The notes under the pieces are model-generated. The model made no database searches and was not told the DNA's origin. It was given only the letters and a program-made list of their open reading frames with translations. A stretch of 64,000 bases of DNA, taken from assembly GCF_011745365.1 (NCBI RefSeq), contig NW_024468909.1:5580001-5644000 (forward strand), given 5' to 3'. The stretch comes from Cryphonectria parasitica EP155. Taxonomy: Eukaryota; Ascomycota; Sordariomycetes; Diaporthales; Cryphonectriaceae. The position numbers and the translations under genes are program-made. Below are positions 21,260 to 33,056 of the stretch, piece after piece; positions within the stretch are counted from its first letter, which is position 1, and each line of letters begins with the position of its first letter.

Positions 21260-22433
21260 ATGGGATCTGCACCGAAAAGACCGCCCAAGCCGTGGATCGA
21301 GACGCCATGCATCTTCTCGGCGCCCCTGTCGAGGGCAGCAGGATGGTAAATATAACCCAAAACCACACTGCATGCTCAGTGCCTGAATTAAGCTGACGAG
21401 GAAGGGGCCCAGCAACATTTATCTCAAGCTCGAGAATCTCCAGCCCTCAGGCTCCTTCAAGTCCCGCGGTATAGGCAACCTCATGTTCCGAGCCGTCAAG
21501 TCCACCACATCCTCCTCCTCTTCCTCCTTACAGGATGATGATGATGATGACGACAACGCAATCCACTTCTACTCCTCCTCGGGCGGCAACGCAGGCCTGG
21601 CGTGCATCACAGCCGCCAACACGCTCGGCCGCCCGGCCACCGTCGTCGTGCCTCTGACCACGCTCCCGCACATGATCACCAAGCTGCGCGACCTGGGCGC
21701 CGACGTCGTGCAGACGGGGGCGACCTGGGCCGCGGCCGACAGGCACCTGCGCGAGGTCGTCATCCCCGCGTTCGAGAGAGACCACCCTGGGGCGAGGGCG
21801 GTGTATGTTCCGCCGTTTGACCACCAGGATATCTGGGACGGGGTGGAGACCATGGTGGACGAGCTGCGGGTACAGATAATAGGCGAGGGGGAGGAGGGCT
21901 TGGGCAGGACGACGATCGATGGCATCGTCTGCAATGTCGGCGGAGGCGGGCTGCTGTGCGGGACGATGCAGGGCGTGCGGAAGCTGGCCGAATTGGGGCA
22001 GGGCACGCCCAAGGTGCTTGCTGTCGAGACGCACGGCGGGGACAGCCTCCACGCGAGCGTCAAGGCGGGCCAGCTGGTGACGCTTCCGGGGATCACGACG
22101 ATTGCCACGTCGCTGGGAGCCACGAGGGTTGCAGAAGAGGCATTTGCTTGGACGAAGCGGGCGGGAGATGATCTCATTAGTGCGGTGGTGACGGACAAGG
22201 CGTCTGTGGAGGCCATGGCGAGATTTCTTGATGATGCGCGCATCTTGGTGGAGAGTGCATGTGGTGCGACCATCGCGACTGTGTATAATGGAGATCTGAG
22301 GAGATATCTCGGCAAGGAACTGTTGGATGATGAGTGGGCTGCGAAGAATGTGGTTGTGATTGTCTGTGGTGGCTCCAACATCAGTCTGGAGATGCTTGAG
22401 AAGTACAAGGCGCAGTTTGGTGTCGAAGCATGA
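21260..22433 (+). CDS. CHA1: L-serine/threonine dehydratase (PLP-dependent)
   Basis: Two exons (21260-21345 and 21413-22433) give 368 aa. The splice yields LKLENLQPSGSFKSRGIGN, the fold-type II PLP motif with Lys45 as the Schiff-base lysine. FYSSSGGNAGLA (substrate loop), CNVGGGGLLCG (phosphate-binding Gly loop) and IVCGGSNIS follow. The enzyme deaminates L-serine, and probably L-threonine, to pyruvate or 2-oxobutyrate plus ammonia in the cytosol, as yeast Cha1 does. An insertion of Ser and Asp runs (seven Asp in a row) lies between the PLP lysine and the SGGN loop, and looks like a disordered surface loop from codon expansion. It is convergent with the NAT9-like gene, with only 80 bp between stops. 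Confidence 0.9.
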
Positions 22434-22513
22434 TACCGTAGGAATAATCACACTTCAAAGAAGGACTTGAAGACAATACGTCCCCTGGTGGCTGTGCTGA
22501 CATTTGACACGAT

Positions 22514-23400
22514 TCAATCCACCGGTCTGCTATACGCCAGCACCTTGTATCCCTCAATCGCCCTCGCGATGCCGTCAAAATTCTTCAGCACCATCTTGAC
22601 TTCCCCGAAATAATTAACCTCGCCCTCCTGCTCAAATCCCAGACGCCTAAAGAGCGCGATGCTCCCCTCATTTGTTGCCTTGATTTTTGCCATGAGCAAT
22701 TTGAGCCTCATCGGCCTCGACTCGCCCTCTCCCATGGCTTCCCTATACTCTCCCAGAATCTCATCCAGGTTCGTCCAGATGTAGTGAAGCAACGCAGATA
22801 CGGCCGCCTTTCCCAGGCCTTTGCCTCTGTCGCCTTGGCCAGCGATCATGATATCCACCTCACCGATGCAGGAGGTGGTCCCAGCGGCCTGGCTTGCTAT
22901 TGCTGCTTCTCCTTCGTCCTCCTCGTCGTCTGGGTACAGAAAGAAGTTGATATCACCTAGCATCTTGTCCGAGCTATCGAAATCACCAGTATTGACAGAC
23001 GCAAGAGGCTCAGGCCCGTCAGCAACGAGGGGCTGGCAGAGGATGAAGGTGAGCTTGTCATGCGAGGCGCGCCATGACTCTTGGTTCTCATACTCCTCCT
23101 CGAGAGTCAGCGGCTCGGAGGCGGTGGCTTCTTGAATGTCCTTGGGAGAGGTCAGACTCAGTCTCTTCTCTCGCGGTGATGATGATGTCGTGAAGTGATT
23201 TTGTTTCGAGGGCTAAACTCACTGGGTCACTCATCCACTCGTGGTAACGCGGGACGTGGCGACGGTCGTAGGGCACCAGGAGCACCGCTGGGGTTGTTAA
23301 TGCTGTGTGTGGGGCAGAGACTCAAGTCAATATATCGCCAGAATTCAGAAGAATGGAAAAAAGAAAGAGAACTCTCACCAGTGTTTTTGTTGAGTATCAT
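22514..23400 (-). CDS. NAT9: GNAT N-acetyltransferase, NAT9-like
   Basis: Three exons on the minus strand (23379-23400, 23223-23302, 22514-23140) give 242 aa. The start MILNKNTALTTPAVLLVPYDRRHVPRYHEWM is recovered only by splicing and matches the NAT9 pattern LVPY..HV..YH.WM.D, followed by EATASEPLTLEEEYENQ. The GNAT core includes EVDIMIAGQGDRGKGLGKAA, where the QGDRGKGLG stretch is the acetyl-CoA pyrophosphate loop, and NEGSIALFRRLGFEQEGEVNYF. NAT9-type proteins are putative N-terminal or tubulin-related acetyltransferases; the substrate here is unknown. It contains an acidic insertion (DDEEDEGEA). Confidence 0.88.
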
Positions 23401-23738
23401 GGCTGGAAAAATGGTGGTCGCAAAGGGCAGAATGGCAAAGGAATGTGAGTGGGCGAGGAAAATCGCATTTTGAGAGCGGGCTTGCGTCTAAGTAGTGTTT
23501 TGAGTAAATCTTTGCCGGGGCCCTTTCAAGAAGCAGGTAATGTGGGACACCACCCCCTCCTTCATGTGCGACCAAATTATCTCAAGCAAACTGATTCGAG
23601 GAATATGGATTGATGTGGCATTTAGGGTATTGATTTATTATACAAATCTGGCGACCAATCTGGCGAGTGCCGTCACGTCTAGTCAAATCATGATAGCGCT
23701 CTCTCCCTCTCTACTTGAGTATCATGATGACTGCAATT
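23401..23738. other. Intergenic, NAT9 promoter
   Basis: 338 bp between the start of NAT9 and the stop of the upstream tandem gene MSM1. Partly A+T-rich (23.57-23.70 kb). No gene or RNA is seen. Confidence 0.45.
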
Positions 23739-25727
23739 TCATAGCTCGGACTCGAGCGGAGGGAATAGGCTCTGGTGCCCGCCGGTCCCTACGGGCGCCT
23801 CGGGCTCTCCATAGCTAAAATCCTTGCCCAGGCCAACATATTTTAGTTGCCTTTTGTCTTTAGAGACACCCAGAACGTCCAACATCTCCTTGGCCTTCCC
23901 TGGCATAAAGGGCTGCAGAAGAATGCCCACATTACGCAGAGTATCGGCCAGGATGAAGATGGTCTTGGCACGCAATGTCTTGATGTCTAGTGCCTCCCCA
24001 GAATGCTGTGCCCTGCCTGTGCTGGCCAGTATCTCACGGAACCGTTTCGTCATGTCCCAGGGCGCCATCTCGGTGATGAATCTATTGGCCTGTGTTTGTG
24101 TGAGCAAAACCATCACACCGCACACGCGCGCATATGTCATGTGGACTACAAGTACGACTTACCTCCATAGCTACCTGCATGAGGTGCATGAGTGCCAGCC
24201 GGGGGTTCGGCTTCTCCATAAGGGTCTGCATCCGCTCGTGGAGCTCAGAGAGCATTGCCTCTTGCGCCCTGAACAGCTCCGCATGACGAGCATTGAACCG
24301 AGACATGTGTATATCAGCAGTGAGAATGGGTCCCGCCAGGATGCTCTCCCTCACATTCCAGGCCTTGGCCCGCGTGACTCTGCTCAGCAGGTTCCCGATC
24401 GTGCCCTGCAGCATTTTCTTGTATCTCTCCACGATCAAGTCGTTACTGTAGTCGGCGTCGTTCTCGATGCCACCGTCATGAATCATAAAGAACCGCATAG
24501 CATCCACCCCAAATCGATCCAGAGCATGAAACGGGTTGACGACATTTCCCAGAGATTTGGACATCTTCTTGCCGCTCATTGTCCAGTGCGCGTGGCTGAG
24601 GAGCTTCTTCGGAGGCGGGATGTCGACGGCCAGCAAGAGGGCAGGCCAGTATACGCCATGGAAGCGGAGAATGTCTTTACCGATGACATGCACGTCTGCA
24701 GGCCACCCGCCTTCCAGCTGCTTGCCTGGCGCCCAATTCGGGAAGCCAGCCTTGGTCAGGTAGTTGATGAGGGCATCCACCCAGACATAGATGGTCTGGC
24801 TATCGTCGTCGGGAACACGAATACCCCAGTCCAGGCGATTTGACGGCCGGGAGATGGAGAGGTCCTCGAGGTTGTTCGTGACCCAGTCCACCACCTCTCG
24901 CATCCTCTGTCGGGGGACGATCCAGTCGGGATTCTCCTCGTAGAAAGCCAGCAGCTGGTCCTTCAAGGCAGTCATCCGAAAGTGGTAGTTCTTCTCCTCT
25001 GTCCACTCCACCGTGTTGCCAGTCTCGATAGACGCCATTGACACCTGACCCGTAAGCGGGTCGACCTTCCTCGTGAGCATGGATTCAGGGTAGAAAGCCT
25101 CATCGCTGACGCAGTACCATCCCTCATGTTTTGACTCGTACACCAGGCCCTTCTCCTTGAGCAGGAACCAGAAATGCCTGACCGCATCCTTGTGATCTTC
25201 GTCTGTGGTCCGGATGAAGAAGTCGTTGGCGAGGTTCGCCGACGCCGCCAGCGCGCGGAACTTGTTGGCCTGCGCATCGCACCACTGCTTGGGAAGGGTG
25301 TCATTGGCAGCAGCGGCTTGTTGGATCTTCAGGCCGTGCTCGTCGGTACCGGTGAGGAGGAGAGACCGCTGTCCGTTGAGGGCGTGCCATCTTTTCAGAA
25401 CGTCGGCAAGGATCATGCTATACATGTGACCAACATGAGGTGCTGCCAGGACGGTGGGTCAGCCCTCCTGAGAGCAGGTGCGCCATGCGGCGCCAGTGTA
25501 GGGAGCAGGCAGCACTCACCTGCATTGACGTAAAAGATTGGCGTCGTCACATAGTAGGGCTTGGACGGAGTGGCCGGGGCCGCTTTCTGCGCATATGAGC
25601 GAGCACTGCTGAAGGGTCTGGTGATCACATCGTGACGACAGCACACGGCACACTTCCAGCCAGGCCTTGAGGATGCAGTCAATCGAAGGCTCCTTAGCCT
25701 ACTTGGCCGCAGAAGAAGTCGGTCCAT
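23739..25727 (-). CDS. MSM1: Methionyl-tRNA synthetase, mitochondrial
   Basis: Three exons on the minus strand (25520-25727, 24163-25442, 23739-24089) give 612 aa. The N-terminus MDRLLLRPSRLRSLRLTASS is Arg/Ser/Leu-rich without acids, as expected of a mitochondrial presequence, and the mature enzyme starts near KPYYVTTPIFYVNAAPHVGH. The class I signatures are HVGH (HIGH) right after the first splice and KKMSKSLGN (KMSKS). LLTGTDEHGLKIQQ and the tRNA-binding anticodon domain ANRFITEMAPW are also present. It charges mitochondrial tRNA-Met with methionine. Fungal mitochondrial MetRS usually lack the zinc-knuckle insert and C-terminal extension of the cytosolic enzyme, as here. It is divergent from the MTR2-like gene. 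Confidence 0.94.
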
Positions 25728-26264
25728 CTGGTGGCGGCGGCGGCATCCGGCGAACAAAAGGTATGCCCTACAGGTGCTTAGACCAATTATGAACGAGCTC
25801 TCTCTCGTCCCGTCGCGATGCGCGTCTCGCCTGACTTTCTTGCATCAGAAAAGTTACGGGAGAGCTCTTATCGGCAAGGACTGTGCGGGCATCTAGCTTG
25901 GATAACTGTGGTACCGCCATCCACCCCACTACCATAATACAAATAGGCAGCCTTGCCCAATGCGCCGCACTGTCCCCTTCTCACACCCAAAACAATCCGT
26001 ACCCTTTTCTCTTCTCTCTCCCCCTCTCTTCACCGTCCATGTCTCACTGCGTGACTTGCACAAACTCTCTCCACTTGAGAGGAAATTCCTCAGACAACTA
26101 GCAGTGACTAGTCTCTTGCTACCATCCTCTCAAGCTCGCGAACGATCAGCCACGCTCCAGACAGAGCATTGCTCCGAGACTCGTTTAATCTGCACCGACA
26201 AGATCACCATCAAATCATCATCAACAACAACAACAACAACACCAGCCAACCAACAACCCACAAG
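25728..26264. promoter_or_regulatory. Divergent promoter MSM1 / MTR2-like
   Basis: 537 bp shared by two divergent starts. A strongly pyrimidine-rich stretch (about 25.99-26.04 kb) and a CAA/ATCA-rich leader (26.21-26.25 kb) precede the 26265 ATG, typical of fungal 5' UTRs. Confidence 0.5.
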
Positions 26265-26852
26265 ATGTCTTATCCGAACGAAGACACTGAAGTAAAGGTG
26301 TCCAGTGACGGTGCCCAGCTGTTTGTCGACTGGTACTACCGCGACCTGAACGAGGCCCGCCCCCTCTCTTCCTACTACATCAACTCGAACACCAAGTACA
26401 CCAACGCAGGCGTCACAGCCGACATTACCATCAACGGCGCGAACCTGACCACACCAAGCCAGTACGAGGCCCTCCTCGAAGAGCAGCGCGGTACCAACGC
26501 CACCACCACTGCCAACGGAGCCGCCGCCACCGACACCCACCGGCAGCCACGGACGGGCAAGCAGCGCGTGCGCTACGAGGTCGACAGCTTCGACGCCCAG
26601 GTCATCAACGACGACTACCTGGTGGCAGCCCCCGAGCACGTCCGCTCCAAGGGCCCAGACAAGAGCGGCGGGCGCATCAGCATGGTGGTCAGCGTCATGG
26701 GCACCCTGCACCTCGACACCGAGCCCGAGCCGACGCGCAAGACGTTCAGCGACGTCTTCGTGCTCGTGCCCAACTGGGACTCACGGGGCCGCAACGCGCC
26801 CCGGAACGCAAAGAGGTTCCTGATCGCCTCGCAGAACTACAGGACGCTCTAG
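26265..26852 (+). CDS. MTR2: NTF2-like mRNA export factor (MTR2-like)
   Basis: Single-exon gene of 195 aa starting MSYPNEDTEVKVSSDGAQ. The pattern AQLFVDWYYRDLNEARPLSSYYI, a central insertion, then SMVVSVMGTLHLD, TFSDVFVLVPNW and the terminal FLIASQNYRTL fits the NTF2 fold of fungal Mtr2/Nxt1, the small partner of the mRNA exporter Mex67 at nuclear pores. The loop between the first and second halves is long and rich in Thr/Asn/Ala (TNATTTANGAAATD), as in other fungal Mtr2 proteins. A different NTF2-like protein cannot be excluded. Confidence 0.72.
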   Translation: MSYPNEDTEVKVSSDGAQLFVDWYYRDLNEARPLSSYYINSNTKYTNAGVTADITINGANLTTPSQYEALLEEQRGTNATTTANGAAATDTHRQPRTGKQRVRYEVDSFDAQVINDDYLVAAPEHVRSKGPDKSGGRISMVVSVMGTLHLDTEPEPTRKTFSDVFVLVPNWDSRGRNAPRNAKRFLIASQNYRTL

Positions 26853-27839
26853 GATCGCGCTCTGTCTACTGCTGGCGTCGGCAGCGGCGGCGGCGGCGGC
26901 GGCTACTACAGTCACGATTACGGTTACGGCATGCTGAACAAAGATCATACTCTCGTTCCCACCATCAACGACACCATGGATACGAGCGGCAGCGACTGGG
27001 ACAGGGGCTGGACGACGGTTGCACGTCGAACGAGGCGGGGAACCCGATACGACAGGCTGGGTCGACTGCAGGTTACGTCGTCCGAAGATGTCTTTCCTCT
27101 GCAGCCTCGTCGGAACCTGAGCAGGGCTATGCGCTGGCAGCTGTTTTAGGAGGCGATGCAGTCCGGCCGTCTGTCTCGCTCGGCACCAAGAGTCGCCTCG
27201 GATCGTTCTCGCAGGAGGGAAAATCTGGATTAGACGGAGGAGGATTTGGAACATGCCAAGGTCGATTGGGCAGGGCCAAGGTGCCCAAAGTGCTGTACAT
27301 ACTCAGGGCGGCCATGAACATTATCTGGCAGAGCGCCAATGCGGCAGTGCTAAGGGTCCAGGTCCAGTCAGTTCTGACGGCGGATAAGTCACTACGACGG
27401 GGTCGAGACGACAGAGGGCTTCGTATCACCACCGACGTTCGCAAACTCATCGAAGCCATGGGCTTGAGTTAGAGAACCACATTAGTTGTTGAGCCCGAGC
27501 TTTTGACACGAGATAGCATTTAATACATGCAATGAACTCATCAAGACAAGACACATTGCTCGACGGATAAATAACACGGAATCCTGTTTAATGATGGATG
27601 ATGAAATGTCGTAGGACTGTATGACCATACGCGGGTAGGGAGAGAGAGGGGGGGGGGGAGGTAGAGAAGACAATAGTTTTGTGGACTTATTGCGCCCTAC
27701 ATACATATTGAAGGCAGCATCTTTTGAGGAAAACGCATTTTCCATGCTGAACCCATGTTTCCATATCGTCCACCCACACCAGTGAAAATCACCGTTTGGA
27801 CACCGTGATTCCATCACCCATAGCCCGAATCGCTCTCAT
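26853..27839. other. Convergent intergenic region
   Basis: 987 bp between the stops of the MTR2-like gene and the prenyltransferase alpha gene. It holds a GGC-repeat run at about 26882-26902 and a G-run near 27648-27659. Short open frames on both strands (for example 27266-27472) have no family match and are not called. Confidence 0.45.
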
Positions 27840-29678
27840 CTAAGCGCTCACATTCTCATCCTTAAGCATCTGCCTCTTCCACTGCCAGTAACCAAGCCTT
27901 ATACGATCCCATTTCTCTCCGAGACGTCGCAGACACCAGTCCGCCTTGTCCACCTCACCCTTCTCCGCGTAGATCTCCGCCAGCATCTCCAGGCCGTGCG
28001 TGCTCGTGACCTTCTCCTCCTCGTCGTTATCTGCGCCTGCACCGCTCACAAATTGGCCCACAAACGCCTCCACGCTGCTCATCTTCCTCCCGCCCTTGAC
28101 CAGCACGCCGCGCAGGTAGTTCCAGGGGCTCTGATTCTGGGGCGCCAGCAGGATCTTGTCCTGTGCGTACTGGATCTCCCGGTCGATGATATCAGCCGGC
28201 ACCGCCAGGTCGTGGTCCGTCGGTAGGCTTCCTGGCGTGGTGTGCTCTGGATCCGAGAAAACTACGAAGAAGCGGTGCGACCAGGCAGAGTTGTTGCGGA
28301 CATCGTCGTCGATCAGGTCCTCGGCGGCCTTGATCTCGCTCGCGCCGAAGATGCCCAGCTTCGGCACCATGTACTGCCTGTACGACCAGACGTGGTAGTT
28401 CTTGGTATCCTCTGCCAAGATCTGCGTAAGGAAGTCCTGCTCGGAGCGTGCCAGCTCGGCAGTCTTCTCCGGGGACGACTGGATGGTCGGAAAGTAGTGG
28501 TCCAGGAGGAGACGGCGGTGGTGCCAGATCTGGTAATTCTTGAGATTATCGAGAGAGACCTTGTTGAGCCACTCGATCTCCTCTGAGAGCGGGAGGTGGA
28601 GGGCCTCCACGATGGAGAAGCGGTACAGCCATACCGTGTAGTGCGCAGGATTTAAGGAGATGATGTGTTCAGTGAGGCGGAGGCAGCGGGGCGAATACTC
28701 CTTCTTGGCCATGACGGCACGGAGGTAAGAAATGGCTGTACATTACAATGTCAATAAATTTACACACGTCCTAGTGGTTTCTGTCACCCCCCCCCCCCCC
28801 CAAAAAAAAAGAAAGAGAATATGGGTGCTTGGAAAGGTAGCAGTATTGGGTGGGAAGAAGGAGGAGCAGGAAGGAAGACATACCCTCAGCATAGTCGTCC
28901 GGATACGCAATAGCAGCTAGTGTCCCCTCGCCATCCTCTACCGGCATAGGAACCACATCATCCCAGTCCGGGTCCGTGCCGTACGCACCCGATCTCTCGC
29001 CATAGAGCTCCATCCGCAGCGTGGCAATCTCGCTGCGCCGCAGCCTCTCCTCCTCGATCTCCTCGTGGCTCACAGCGACAACCTCCTTCGTGTCCGGATC
29101 GACCCACCTCGCACGCTCGCGCTCCCGCTTTGCCAGGAATGCGCGCCGCTGCACCTCGAGCGCGGCCAGCTGCAGGGTCCTCTCGCTCCTCTTGGCAAAC
29201 TGCTCGGGCGGGTACTCGCCCAGGTCCGCGCCGAAGCGATCCCTGCCCCAGCTGTGGGTGGTCCGGGGGGCTCTCAGGGGGAGACCGCCTGTCTCGTTGA
29301 CGACCTTCCAGACGTCACGCTGGGACTTGTTGCCCAGCTGCTTGAGGAGGGCAGGCGATCGAGCGTAGTGCGCGTTGGCCCAGACGCTGCGCTCTGCTGG
29401 GGATAGGCCGCTCGGTCCGCTGGCGGCGAGGGTGACGGAGTATGGGTGGCCTTGGGCGTAGATGCGAGCAGAGCGCTCGTTGACTGTCTTTGGAGGAGTC
29501 TCGTCTTGATGTTTGGCTACGAGAGACACGGGCGCTTTGGTCAGTTTGCGTGTGACGAATGAAAGTTTGCTCTTTGGTGGAGGGTGAACGGGTATTTGTC
29601 AGTGGGGGAAGGTTTACATCATGTCTACTTACTTTCCAGGTCTCTTTGTTTGGACACTGCCTTTGTCTTGGGTGGCAT
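27840..29678 (-). CDS. RAM2: Protein farnesyl/geranylgeranyltransferase alpha subunit with N-terminal extension
   Basis: Three exons on the minus strand (29633-29678, 28884-29516, 27840-28735) give 524 aa. The C-terminal 341 residues are a canonical alpha subunit: TDPDWDDVVPMP, IAYPDDYAEAISYLRAVMAK across the second splice, then PPTA repeats (NPAHYTVWLYRF, LKNYQIWHHRRLLLDH, TKNYHVWSYRQYM, NNSAWSHRFFVV, QSPWNYLRGVLV). It pairs with beta subunits (Ram1, Cdc43) to attach farnesyl or geranylgeranyl to CaaX proteins. The first 183 residues (MPPKTKAVSKQRDLE..., Arg/Glu-rich) are not part of the usual protein. An in-frame ATG at 29013 (MELYGERSGAYGTDPDW) would give the standard length. Mevalonate kinase is the upstream tandem neighbour. 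Confidence 0.9.
28787..28810. repeat. Homopolymer C run followed by A run
   Basis: A long C tract directly followed by an A tract lies in the second intron of the prenyltransferase alpha gene. On the coding strand this is T then G. Length errors are likely here, but it is intronic. Confidence 0.9.
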
Positions 29679-30190
29679 GGCTGCTTTTGGAAAGTAGTCG
29701 AGATTGTCGTCGTTTCGCCTCTGAAGTCAACAGCAGATGATGGCCTTGTTTAAGTGCCGTGATCTGCAGGATCTCTGGAGCTCCCCCACATACGCCTGAC
29801 GCTTGTGAAAGCTCACCCCTGTCACAACGCGGGGCACTTTGGAGAACAATAGCAGTGAACAATCAGTCCCTTTTGCAAGGCCTACTACAAACCTTCAAGC
29901 GCAGGTATACTGAAAGGAAATTATTCGAGGCAGAACGTCCTCCTAGTTCAATAGGGGCTTTTTGTCATTATTATCATATTATTGCATACGAAATGGTAAG
30001 GCTGTGTACCAAGAATGCAGCCGCTCCAAAATTGTACAAGTGAAGCAGATCACGAAGCACATTGAATACTGTACTTTTCTGAACGCCGCCCATCATCTTC
30101 CAGTTACAGCCAAAAAAAAAAAAAAAAGTACCAGGCCAGCCTTCCTAGCAGCTAGGTTCTTTTTGGAGCACACCAGAAGATGCAGCGCCT
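29679..30190. other. Intergenic, prenyltransferase promoter
   Basis: 512 bp between the tandem genes RAM2 and ERG12. A pure A-run of about 17 nt lies at 30111-30127. No target-site duplication or retroelement sequence accompanies it, so it is treated as a simple homopolymer. Confidence 0.5.
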
Positions 30191-31714
30191 CTAGTGTGAC
30201 TCAACCCTCCAGAACTTCCAGCCCTCTCTTTCACCACCGCCCCCGTGAACTCCTACCAGTCTTTCCACGGCTTCATTATCCTCGGCGTCGAGGAAACGCT
30301 CTAGGTCGATCTCCATCCCGCCCTCCTCGTCCTCGTCTAGACCATTCTTGATCACGGCGGGGTAAAGGACGCCGACACCGTCACCACCAAGTGTCGTCTC
30401 GAATTTCTCGTAGCCCTCTTCGCATAACTGCTCATCAAGCCGGTGCAACTTTTCTTTTGCATCCGGCCGTAACAGTGTGATGGAGCAGCCGCCGCCTCCG
30501 GCACCTGTGAGTTTCGTCCACCCGATGCCCTCATGATCCACCAGCGCTCGTATCCTCTCCAGCCGTGGGTGTGAGACGCCCAGGGACATGAGCTGCCCGT
30601 GGTTTAGGGTCATCAGCTCGCCTACCTTCTGCAGGCTCTCCAGCTCCTCACTGTCGAAATCTTCTTCGTCCATCAGAGACTCTGCTGTCCTCGTGATCTT
30701 GTCAATCGTATCAAGGATGCTGCCCACGAGCTTGGGATGCTTCTCCTTCAGTGCGCCAACCTTGGCCACTTCGAATGCCGTAGACTTGGGCTGCTTCGTG
30801 TCCACCAGCAACAGGGGCAGCTCCGGGAAGTCCCAGAGCGGGCGGACGGATGGCGGCTTGCCGTAGTCGGTCCGCTGGAAAACAACAGCCTTGCCCTGTG
30901 TAGCTACCGTGTTGTCGACGCCAGACGGGTTCCCGTGCATGGCCATCTCGCCCACAAATGCCCATCTGTTGATCCGCTCCAGTTGTAGCCTCGCCTCCTC
31001 CTCTGGCTGGTCAGGATGTGGCCCAGACAGCGCCCGCAGCTGCAGTAGTAAGGCCCCCGCGAGACAGACCGCAATGGACGCACTACTCCCCAACCCTTGT
31101 CCGATCGGTATTGTGGATCGTAGAGTGTATGAACAACCAGGAAATGTCTGGTTCCCCAGCGACAGAAAGATGTACAGAAATGACAGCGCAGAATTTCTGT
31201 GAATTTTCTGGACGGCTTCTGGCTTGTCCGTGGAGATATCGACCAGGTGAGGCTGGATAGCATCAAGGAGCTCCGGGTCGAGGGTGGTGACAAGATCGTA
31301 GTAATACTTTTTCTTGGACGGGTGCGAGAAGGCCGCCCACGGCAGGGCGTCGATATTCCACGTGTGTGACATGTCGACGTCGGGGAAGATCAAGGACACT
31401 GTGCGCTTCGATTTCGACAGCGTGGTGACGAGGAGATATGATCGGAGGGATAACGCAGCGGCAATGGCAGGCTGATAGGGATTTGTTTAAGTTAGAGAGA
31501 GCTCGCGAGCTGCGGAGGACGAGGGGAAGTTCGAGCTCACCTTGCCATGAACGACCGCGTGCTCTCCGAAAAGGATGACCTTGGCGGGCGCGGACACCAT
31601 GAATGCTGGCATCATCGGGCTCGACAACTTTCGGGAGAGCGCCTTGGAGTGAGTCTTCCTGCCATTGGAGCTGGTGCCGTTGGTGCCGTTGGCACCGTTG
31701 AGCTCTGTAGCCAT
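30191..31714 (-). CDS. ERG12: Mevalonate kinase
   Basis: Two exons on the minus strand (31541-31714 and 30191-31471) give 484 aa. After a Ser/Asn/Gly-rich leader come the GHMP-kinase motifs: VSAPAKVILFGEHAVVHGKP (motif 1, spanning the splice), PIGQGLGSSASIAVCLAGA (ATP-binding motif 2) and KLTGAGGGGCSITLL (motif 3). HGNPSGVDNTVAT holds the catalytic Asp. The enzyme phosphorylates mevalonate to 5-phosphomevalonate in the cytosol or peroxisome, feeding ergosterol, ubiquinone and prenyl groups. Feedback inhibition by farnesyl and geranyl diphosphates is known for the family. A hydrophilic segment (DEDEEGGMEID) near the C-terminus is extra. It lies next to the protein prenyltransferase alpha subunit that uses its end product. 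Confidence 0.95.
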
Positions 31715-33056
31715 GATTTGGTTGTCTGTCTGCTCTCCGGAGTCGATGTCTGCTCAGCTCTGCTGTCTTGTCTTCAATCTCACCCCACTCTTGTTTGAAT
31801 TGGAAATTCAATCAACCTGGAGTGGTCGGACGGATCAACTGAGGAGTCCAGTCAAAGATCTAGTCAGACGGCAAATCGGCAAAGAGTAAGCGTCGTTGCT
31901 GCGGGAGGGATCGATAGGAACAATAAGAAGGGAAAAAGCGGCAGAGATTAAACACGATCTAGCGGTAAGAGGGTGCGCGCGTAGGACAACAGACGAAACC
32001 AGCCAGACACGATTTAGTCGAGAGTATCACCAAGGACGGGAAGGAGGAGAGGAAAAGATGCCACGCCGTCCTGGCCCCATTGCATAGGGCGTATGGCACG
32101 GGAGGAGGAGCAAGCACCGCCAACTGGCAATCCCCAGGGTATCGTTTTGGTATGATTATATGGGGAAGACGAAATACGGAAGATTAGCCCGAACCGTTCT
32201 TGTTGGGGTCTGGGATTGAGAGCTCAGGCTGGGACTAGCCACTAACCACAAGGGGGGGCCAACTATGACAGCGCACTAAAGGGCCCTTGCAGGGGGTGTT
32301 CTGCAAAACAAGGCTTTTGGTCATCGAGGTCACCATTCATCTCATTGGACCTCCTGGCCCAGCCTTGTCATCTATTGATTCAATCAGGGACCGCACCATA
32401 GAAAGCTCCGATGCGACCTGAACCTCGCGTAGTTTTCCTCTTTTCCTCTCTTTTTGTCTTTCTCTTTTTTCCCTTTTTCTCTCGCTTGGCTCGGTAAGAT
32501 AAGATGTGGTGAGACTCAGTACTCATGTACATGTTCGTGGGGGCGGGAATGCATCTTATCCACTAGGGCGCGTATGTGCCTGTACCGAATAAGCATGCCA
32601 TCAATCACTGGCGTACACTATGGTACTATGATGTATGGTGGTACACGGTTTTGGCGGATCGTCCCGATTGACAAGTCGATGCGACCAGACCTGCAGCCAC
32701 GAGCGGCCACCGTCACCTCGACCTATCAACTTTACTTCCTACTACCCTAAAACTCATCATACCGTATTTGTTATGTTGCATGCAGGCCGCAGTCATTCAC
32801 TATTGCTTACAAAGCCGCCTATAGTCATACTGCATATCTTACCCACTGGAAAACACGACAGTAGCTCTGATGGCTTAGGGTCTTTGGGAGGGAAAGGCAA
32901 ACTAATGGTTTTTGTTTGTACAAGAAGTGAACATCAGACGCTGACCACCCATATGTACAGAGACACACAAAGTCTCTCTCTCTCTCTCTCTCTCCAACAT
33001 GAGCTACCCAGATACAGCATGTATCCCTTCCCGTCTTCGCCGCCCCCGCAGCTCCT
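31715..33056. other. Intergenic region ERG12 to polygalacturonase
   Basis: 1.34 kb with no supported gene. T/C-rich tracts lie at 32.43-32.48 kb and a CT microsatellite at 32973-32994. Confidence 0.5.
32973..32994. repeat. CT dinucleotide microsatellite
   Basis: About eleven TC units just downstream of the polygalacturonase stop codon. Confidence 0.9.

Noticed and set aside
21528..22451. 307-codon minus-strand frame opposite serine dehydratase
   Set aside because: Arg/His-rich shadow of the real gene on the plus strand, which has full PLP motifs.
30111..30127. Poly-A run as evidence of a retroelement insertion
   Set aside because: No target-site duplication and no retroelement sequence upstream of it; a simple homopolymer is enough.
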